Shown here: positions 31,860-35,905 of the stretch, in pieces
Layout of the letters: every line of letters starts with the position of its first letter
How positions within the stretch are numbered: position 1 is the first letter of the stretch
Assembly (NCBI GenBank): GCA_015680685.1
Contig: MNCI01007652.1
Span: 285,390-321,294 of the forward strand
DNA: 35,905 bases
DNA from: Gnetum montanum
Lineage: Eukaryota; Streptophyta; Gnetopsida; Gnetales; Gnetaceae
Reading direction: 5' to 3'
Position numbers and translations under genes: made by a program
The notes under the pieces: generated by a model
What the model was told of the DNA's origin: nothing
Seen by the model: only the letters and a program-made list of their open reading frames with translations
Database searches by the model: none

Positions 31860-32089
31860 TCTAGTAGATCATGTGTAGCAACTAAAGAGAATTAGACAAA
31901 AAAGAAAGAAACTTACAAAAAGAAAAAAAATACTACAAATAAAAAATTGCTAAATTAAACTATAGAAATGAGAAACATAAAAGCACAAAGTTCTTTCAAT
32001 GAATTTCATCCCTCATCAATCATTACACATGGTCTACAAGAGGTTGAAAAGATATGAAGGTATAATGGGTTAAATTTCTACTTCTATTG
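31860..32089 (+). other. Leader and unreadable gag start
   Basis: A-rich sequence before the first recognisable gag residues. No start codon can be assigned. Confidence 0.4.
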
Positions 32090-32600
32090 AAATAGAGATA
32101 TGTTTATAATGAGTTTAAGAATATTAAGGCCAATGAGGTTTGCAAATTGGATCAAGGTAATCTCACTATTTAAGAATATGATGCTAAGTTCCTATAGTTA
32201 GTAGAGTTTACTTTCCACCTTCATAAGGATGAAGATGAGACGATGGACCACTTTATCTTAGGACTGATTGAGCCTATTTGTATAACCTTAGTTTTACTTG
32301 GATTAACCTATTATGAGTTGGCTTGTATTAAGGCTTTGGTTATATAGAGAAGTTCTAGTATGGATGACAAGAAGAAGTAGGTATTAGATAAGAAGAAGGA
32401 TCATCCTTCATCAACAAAGTCTAGTAGCTCTATGTAAGCTAAGCCATGTAAAGGAAAGAGAGACCTCAAAGATATTGTTTGTTATGCATGTGAATTGTGG
32501 AGGCACTATAAGAGTGAATGCCCAAACTATTGTATCTGTGATAAGCTTGAACATAGGTAGTAGAAGTTTCCAAATAAAATAATAGAAGCAAAGATGGACA
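32090..32600 (+). pseudogene. Gag core and zinc knuckles of Del/Tekay-like element
   Basis: The frame reads 'VYNEFKNIKANEVCKLDQGN' followed by 'EYDAKFL' and 'DHFILGLIEPI', matching the 'F-x2-LxQGxxSVxEYxxKF' and 'F-x2-GL' blocks of chromovirus gag. A zinc knuckle with exact C-x2-C-x4-H-x4-C spacing lies at 32480-32521 (CYACELWRHYKSEC). It is followed by a second, broken one ('CICDKLEHR'). Stops interrupt the frame at several TAG codons that probably were CAG or TGG. It is inactive. Confidence 0.85.
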
Positions 32601-32719
32601 AAAGGTAAGACAAATGAATAGAAAAAGGATCCAGAACATAGAGGTAGAATTTAAGCATTGACAAATCAACCCATATACGAGTAGTCTAATACAATCATGA
32701 ACACAATAAGTAATATTTG

Positions 32720-33356
32720 TGATTCCTCATTTTTATGTTGTTTAACCTTAAATCTAATGATTCTTTTATGGACCCTAGGATTGTGACCTAATTTTAGCTT
32801 AAACTTACACCTACATTTCCTCCTCTAATGCTTTATTTAGCCAACCTTTCTAATACAGTGGTTAAAGAGATTTTATCTTTAATAAATATGGATATTCAAG
32901 GGTTTTAATTGAGTACTAATCTTGTTGTGATGAACCTTATAGAGTACAATGTGATTCTTGGAATGAATTGATTGTCTAAGTATGGAGGATTTTTGGATTA
33001 TAAAAAGAAGAATCTTACACTTTAGTCTCTTTATGGGAATAAAGTTATAATTTAGAAAAGAGATAGATGAAATTACACCTCATGATAATTAAGAAGTTCC
33101 AAAATTTGTGCAAACAAGATTATGGATGTTACATGGTATCAGTTCATAATGTGATTAAGAATAATGTGAAACAAATTCTAGTGATTCAAGATTTCACTGA
33201 TGTATTTAAGAAGGAACTTATTGATTTACCTTCTAATTTAAATATTAAGTTTGAGATTGCTATTAATATTAGAACTCAATTAACTTACAAGCCACCTCAC
33301 AAGCTATCTTTCATATAACTTATAAAACTTAAGATATAGATTCATAAGTTCATAAA
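32720..33356 (+). pseudogene. Protease end and RT start, truncated by insertion
   Basis: The C-terminal half of protease is recognisable in 'LIEYNVILGMN' and 'LSKYGGFLDYKKKNLTL' (about 32935-33020), matching the conserved 'ILGMDWL' block. The RT N-terminus follows in an 83-residue open frame (33067-33318) with 'IQDFTDVFKKELIDLPSNLN' and 'YKPPHKLS', equal to the 'FPDVFPEELPGLPP' and 'PYRM(A/S)P' blocks. The last readable residues 'IHKFINDE' match the segment just before 'GFIRPS'. At 33357 the sequence switches abruptly to an unrelated LTR. Confidence 0.85.
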
Positions 33357-33457
33357 TGATGAGACGTGATTTGCATGAGCCGCGATATCGCATCCCATGC
33401 GATATCACGTCATCCCCTATGATGTCACGTACACAATATCGTGGTCCACCTCCAAGT

Positions 33458-33466
33458 CTATAAATA
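33458..33466 (+). promoter_or_regulatory. TATA box of LTR 'a'
   Basis: CTATAAATA in a block (ctataaataagaggtg) shared with LTR 'b'. AATAAA follows about 175 bases later, the same spacing as in LTR 'b'. Confidence 0.7.
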
Positions 33467-33632
33467 AGAGGTGACACTCCCCTTATTTCCTGTCCTAGGC
33501 TAAAAGTAGGGAAACTCTGGCAGATTGATCACTCCAAAGATAGAATATCTTCCATGTGCCCATAGTAGGAGTCCCCAAGTGAACAGATCTTTATTCGAGC
33601 AGCTTTGTACCTGAACACAAGTTGTGTACAGT

Positions 33633-33638
33633 AATAAA
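33633..33638 (+). terminator. AATAAA polyadenylation signal, LTR 'a'
   Basis: AATAAAGAC at the same place as AATAAAGAC in LTR 'b' (34799-34804). Marks the likely R end. Confidence 0.5.
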
Positions 33639-33647
33639 GACAAGCTT

Positions 33648-33648
33648 N
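33648..33648. other. Ambiguous base (N)
   Basis: The only N in the window. It falls exactly where 233 bases present in LTR 'b' are absent from LTR 'a', so it may mark an assembly or consensus problem rather than a single unknown base. Confidence 0.99.
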
Positions 33649-33946
33649 ATGTGTACAGCTAGTCAAGGAATTGGCTGCTCATTATGCTTAGGCTAGTTAA
33701 GTGTCTCAGTACGACCACTTCAAGCACGTGCATTACGTGTGGTGATCCCAGTAATGATTAGCGTTTGGTAGCCACAGTTGCATAGTTCAAGATGTGTATG
33801 GTAAGTGGGAATGGATGCTGATGCTAGTTAATTTAGAATTAGTCCTTAGTTAGAGATAGTTAGTTCCTCAACCCTTCACCTTGATAGCATAGGAGAAAAA
33901 TATTAAAAACTATAAAAATTATATACCTCGGACTTACTTAACCATA

Positions 33947-33965
33947 CACCGTTACGGGGCCTGAT
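33947..33965 (+). other. PBS remnant fused to LTR 'a'
   Basis: CACCGTTACGGGGCC resembles the tRNA-Asp-type PBS core CACCGTTGCCGGGG and lies directly after LTR sequence that normally ends about 150 bases later. This suggests loss of the LTR end and the first PBS bases. Confidence 0.5.
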
Positions 33966-34515
33966 TTTTTCAATTTTCTCCTAGCCCCAAAATTTTTGAT
34001 TTTCTTTCTAACTCCTACACCTTCGGTAGTCATCATTAATATATTCCCAGATCTGTATTAGCCATACCACAACCTAACCAATGGACCTACACCGAAGCAA
34101 GGTATCAATTACATGATGATTCATTTACCCTTGCTAATATAAGATTGTGTTGTGTGTGTAGATGGCAACCATGCAATAACGGACTGGATCTAGAGGAACC
34201 ACTTAGAATGGAGCAACGCTGGAAGCAGCTATGCAAGGAGTAAGATCGATAGCGCACTTATAGATGGACAACGAAAGGCATAATCTTGGCATTGGCAGTA
34301 GCAACACTTCTTTCTCTCTCTCTCTTTCTTAGCTACTAAATAAGGCCTGATGTCATTGTAACAAGGTATTCACCCTTGTTGTTATGAACTCCAGTTTTGT
34401 CAAGTCTTGTAATGATGATCCGTTCACATGTCATACCATTAGTTCCATTCCCCTCAATAATTCCATACCTTCCCAATATTATTGTAAGGAAATCAAGGAT
34501 GACTTTTGATTCAGT
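33966..34515 (+). other. Short internal region between LTRs 'a' and 'b'
   Basis: Only about 550 bases separate the PBS remnant from the next LTR. An ATG at 34162 opens a gag-like start with stops (MATMQ, stop, RTGSRGTT, stop, NGATLEAAMQGVRSIAHL). It is preceded by a possible 60-base intron (34102-34161: GTATCA ... TGCTAAT ... GTGTGTAG). A CT-rich run is at 34308-34330. No other coding signal is seen. The segment behaves like a miniature, non-autonomous element interior. Confidence 0.55.
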
Positions 34516-34525
34516 CATGGGGGTA
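34516..34525 (+). other. G-rich polypurine-like tract before LTR 'b'
   Basis: CATGGGGGTA ends at the base before LTR 'b'. It has only a short purine core (GGGGG) but is in the right place for a PPT, which makes LTR 'b' the 3' LTR of the miniature element. Confidence 0.5.
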
Positions 34526-34549
34526 TGATGAGACGCAATTTGCATGAGC

Positions 34550-34615
34550 CGCGATATCATGTACACGATATCGCGTCATCCCCTACAATGTCACGTACGC
34601 GATATCGCGATCTAT
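34550..34615 (+). promoter_or_regulatory. CpG-rich palindrome cluster in U3
   Basis: Within about 65 bases lie 'cgatatcgcg' twice, 'gcgatatcat', 'tcacgtacgcg' and 'gcgtcatc' (half of a TGACGTCA-type site). LTR 'a' has the counterpart at 33380-33445. The cluster is upstream of the TATA box, where LTR enhancers usually lie. Whether plant factors bind it is unknown. Confidence 0.55.
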
Positions 34616-34622
34616 CGCCAAC

Positions 34623-34632
34623 TCTATAAATA
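34623..34632 (+). promoter_or_regulatory. TATA box of LTR 'b'
   Basis: TCTATAAATA directly downstream of the palindrome cluster, conserved with LTR 'a'. Confidence 0.72.
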
Positions 34633-34798
34633 AGAGGCGGCACTCCCCTTATTTCCCTTCCTAGGCTAAAAGTAGGGAAACTTTGGTAGATTGATCACTC
34701 CAAAGATAGAATATTTTCCATGTGCCCACAGTAGGAGTCCCCAAGTGAATGGATCTTTATTCAAGTAGCTTTGTACCTAAACGCAAGTTGTGTACGGC

Positions 34799-34804
34799 AA
34801 TAAA
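34799..34804 (+). terminator. AATAAA polyadenylation signal, LTR 'b'
   Basis: AATAAAGACGAG, about 170 bases after the TATA box and conserved in LTR 'a'. Confidence 0.5.
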
Positions 34805-34910
34805 GACGAGCTTTGTGGATAAACCTTGCAGTGCATAGAATAGGATTTATTATTTGTTATTTATTACATGTTATTTCCTACCTGTTATTTATTAACTACA
34901 TTAGCGTGGC

Positions 34911-35090
34911 ATGAGTATGACTTGATTACGAGCATTGATGAATGTGTATGGCTAATCAAGGAATCGGCTCCTCATCACGATTAGATTCTCTCACCCTCAA
35001 CTCCTAGAATGTAGAATGAGTATGACTTGATTACGAGCATTTATGGATGTGTATGGATAGTCAAGGAATTGGCTGCTCATTACACTTAGG
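34911..35090 (+). repeat. 105-bp-period duplication in LTR 'b'
   Basis: Two ~73-base copies start at 34911 and 35016, both beginning 'atgagtatgacttgattacg' and continuing to 'tcaaggaat-ggct-ctcat'. In between lies unrelated sequence. LTR 'a' keeps only the second half of one copy. Confidence 0.93.
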
Positions 35091-35503
35091 CTAGTTAAGT
35101 GCCTTAGTATGACCACTTCGAGCACGTGCATTACGTGTGGTGATCCCAATAACAATTAGTGTTTGGTAGCCATAGTTGCATAGTTTAGGGTGTGTACGGT
35201 AAGTGGGAATGAATGTTGACACTAGTTAATTTAAACTTAGTCCTTAGTTATAGTTAGTTAGTTCCTCAACCCTTCACCTCGATAGCATAGGAGAAAAACA
35301 CATAAAAGATATAAAAATCATATACCTTGGACTTACTTAACCATACACCGTGACAAACACAAGTAAGTCTAGGAAGACAACGAATGATTAACCCCAAGTA
35401 TTCCATGGGGTGTGTAGGAATTTAGTCTATGGAGTTCGACTGGATCATGTGTGCTACGCTCGTTTCATATGGTTGAGTGTAGGGGTACCTTGCCACTCAT
35501 CAT

Positions 35504-35521
35504 TGGCACCGTTGCCAGGGA
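35504..35521 (+). other. Primer-binding site, tRNA-Asp type
   Basis: TGGCACCGTTGCCAGGGA begins two bases after LTR 'b'. It differs from the plant PBS TGGCGCCGTTGCCGGGGA at two positions, both C/T or G/A changes. This type is common in Athila/Tat-branch elements. Confidence 0.92.
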
Positions 35522-35642
35522 CTAAGTGTTTGTGCGCCAAATAGAACATAAGGGATTCACTCACATCATTGTGAGCCTTAATGAACCTTTGGGTTAATCA
35601 AAAGAAAAATTTATATAACGGTGAATTAGCACACTGAGAAAA
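35522..35642 (+). other. 5' leader of right-edge element
   Basis: About 120 bases between PBS and the first gag ATG. No feature seen. Confidence 0.5.
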
Positions 35643-35905
35643 ATGCCTTTTTCTCATAAGAGCAACTCACCACCTAAGGACCATACACGAGATAGTTGGT
35701 AACATAAAACACATAACCAAAATCAGCCAAGTCCAAAACAATATAAGATGACATATACTCATCCCGATGAGTATATCCCTAATTTTACTTTTATTCTCCA
35801 ACAAGACGAACAGCTGCGATGGAGAGATTTGCAAGGTAACATTGTGTTACCCCCAGACCGATCAATCTCTCGCATGCTTTTTCGTGCCTTGGCACAGATT
35901 GGCAT
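35643..35905 (+). pseudogene. Gag start of right-edge element, runs off the window
   Basis: The ATG at 35643 opens a frame (MPFSHKSNSPPKDHTRDSW) that meets a TAA at 35700-35702 and is then open to the window end. The later part includes 'HPDEYIPNFTFILQQDEQ' and 'VLPPDRSISRMLFRALAQIG', amphipathic and proline-containing in the way of a retrotransposon gag N-terminus. Position (140 bases after the PBS) and codon quality support gag. I cannot name the domain. The stop is one change away from CAA, so this copy may be a lightly damaged recent insertion, or translation may begin at a later ATG (35749). Confidence 0.62.

Larger units (their letters stand above)
27673..33356 (+). mobile_element. Del/Tekay-like Ty3/gypsy element, cut at 33357
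   Basis: The evidence is a PBS at 31608, gag with a CCHC knuckle, a protease end and the first part of RT in plus orientation, in the order of a Ty3/gypsy element. The gag-PR-RT sequences and a long LTR ending '...TTTTACA' before 'AGTTGGTAT' resemble the Del/Tekay chromovirus group. RT stops at 33356 where another LTR begins. The left limit (TGTAACATCCC at 27673) is a proposal based on the typical start of such LTRs and is not proven by a second LTR copy in the window. Confidence 0.62.
33357..33953 (+). repeat. LTR 'a' of the GATATC-palindrome family, internally and terminally deleted
   Basis: Starts TGATGAGACG within RT of the older element and aligns with the LTR at 34526-35502. Two differences in length stand out. 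About 233 bases (equivalent to 34814-35046) are missing at the N at 33648. The last ~150 bases are missing at the right end, where the LTR runs directly into a PBS-like sequence. TATA-type CTATAAATA is at 33458-33466 and AATAAA at 33633-33638. Confidence 0.9.
34526..35502 (+). repeat. LTR 'b' of the GATATC-palindrome family (977 bp)
   Basis: Starts TGATGAGACG and ends CTCATCA, a 7-base terminal inverted match (TGATGAG/CTCATCA). It has a cluster of CpG-rich palindromes in U3 (34550-34615), CTATAAATA at about 34624-34632, AATAAA at 34799-34804, and a 105-bp-period duplication at 34911-35090. A PBS follows at 35504, so it also serves as the 5' LTR of an element continuing to the right. Confidence 0.95.

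Noticed and set aside
34336-34566. 76-residue minus-strand frame
   Set aside because: Crosses the PPT and LTR 'b' start on the opposite strand; no domain.

Overview
The window looks like intergenic DNA from a large, repeat-rich plant genome. It is AT-rich, every recognisable coding stretch belongs to an LTR retrotransposon of the Ty3/gypsy superfamily, and most copies carry stop codons and frameshifts. The primer-binding sites (tRNA-iMet and tRNA-Asp types), plant-type gag domains and deep nesting of old elements fit a seed plant. A gymnosperm is my best guess, by inference only. I found no host gene, rRNA, functional tRNA gene or CRISPR array.

Layout. 1-40 is a (TG)20 microsatellite. 265-989 is a plus-strand LTR relic of the same family as the element at 2691-8526. 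From about 1255 to 9070 runs a decayed plus-strand element (RT, RNase H, integrase). Its integrase gene is split by a minus-strand chromovirus-like element at 2691-8526, with two LTRs of about 800 bp, an initiator-Met PBS, gag, PR, RT, RNase H and a truncated integrase. The outer integrase reading resumes directly on the far side. 9071-11889 is AT-rich with no gene seen.

11890-24560 on the minus strand is a decayed ORF with a region like the 'putative plant transposon protein' domain followed by heptad-like helices. It is split by a 9.87-kb plus-strand retrotransposon (12785-22656) with 1.9-kb LTRs that encodes only gag and protease, resembling TR-GAG or Dasheng-type non-autonomous elements. 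RT, RNase H and integrase are absent, and the space after PR holds short tandem repeats. Each LTR carries an array of degenerate palindromes built on a GACTACGCTC/GAGCGTAGTC core. 26620-27290 is a minus-strand integrase fragment related to the plus-strand integrase at 2400-2690 and 8527-9070. It may be the upstream part of the same old element as the minus-strand ORF.

From 27673 there is a candidate long (3.9 kb) LTR, then a PBS, gag, PR and the start of RT of a Del/Tekay-like element. It is cut at 33357 by an element family whose LTRs have CpG-rich GATATC palindromes. That family is present as LTR - short internal region - LTR - PBS - gag, running off the right edge. The first LTR is fused to its PBS by an apparent microhomology deletion and contains the only N in the window.

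Nothing here forms an operon or host pathway. The interest lies in insertion order, non-autonomous architectures, repeat-rich LTRs and the post-integrase ORF. Boundaries were read by eye; percent identities are rough estimates.
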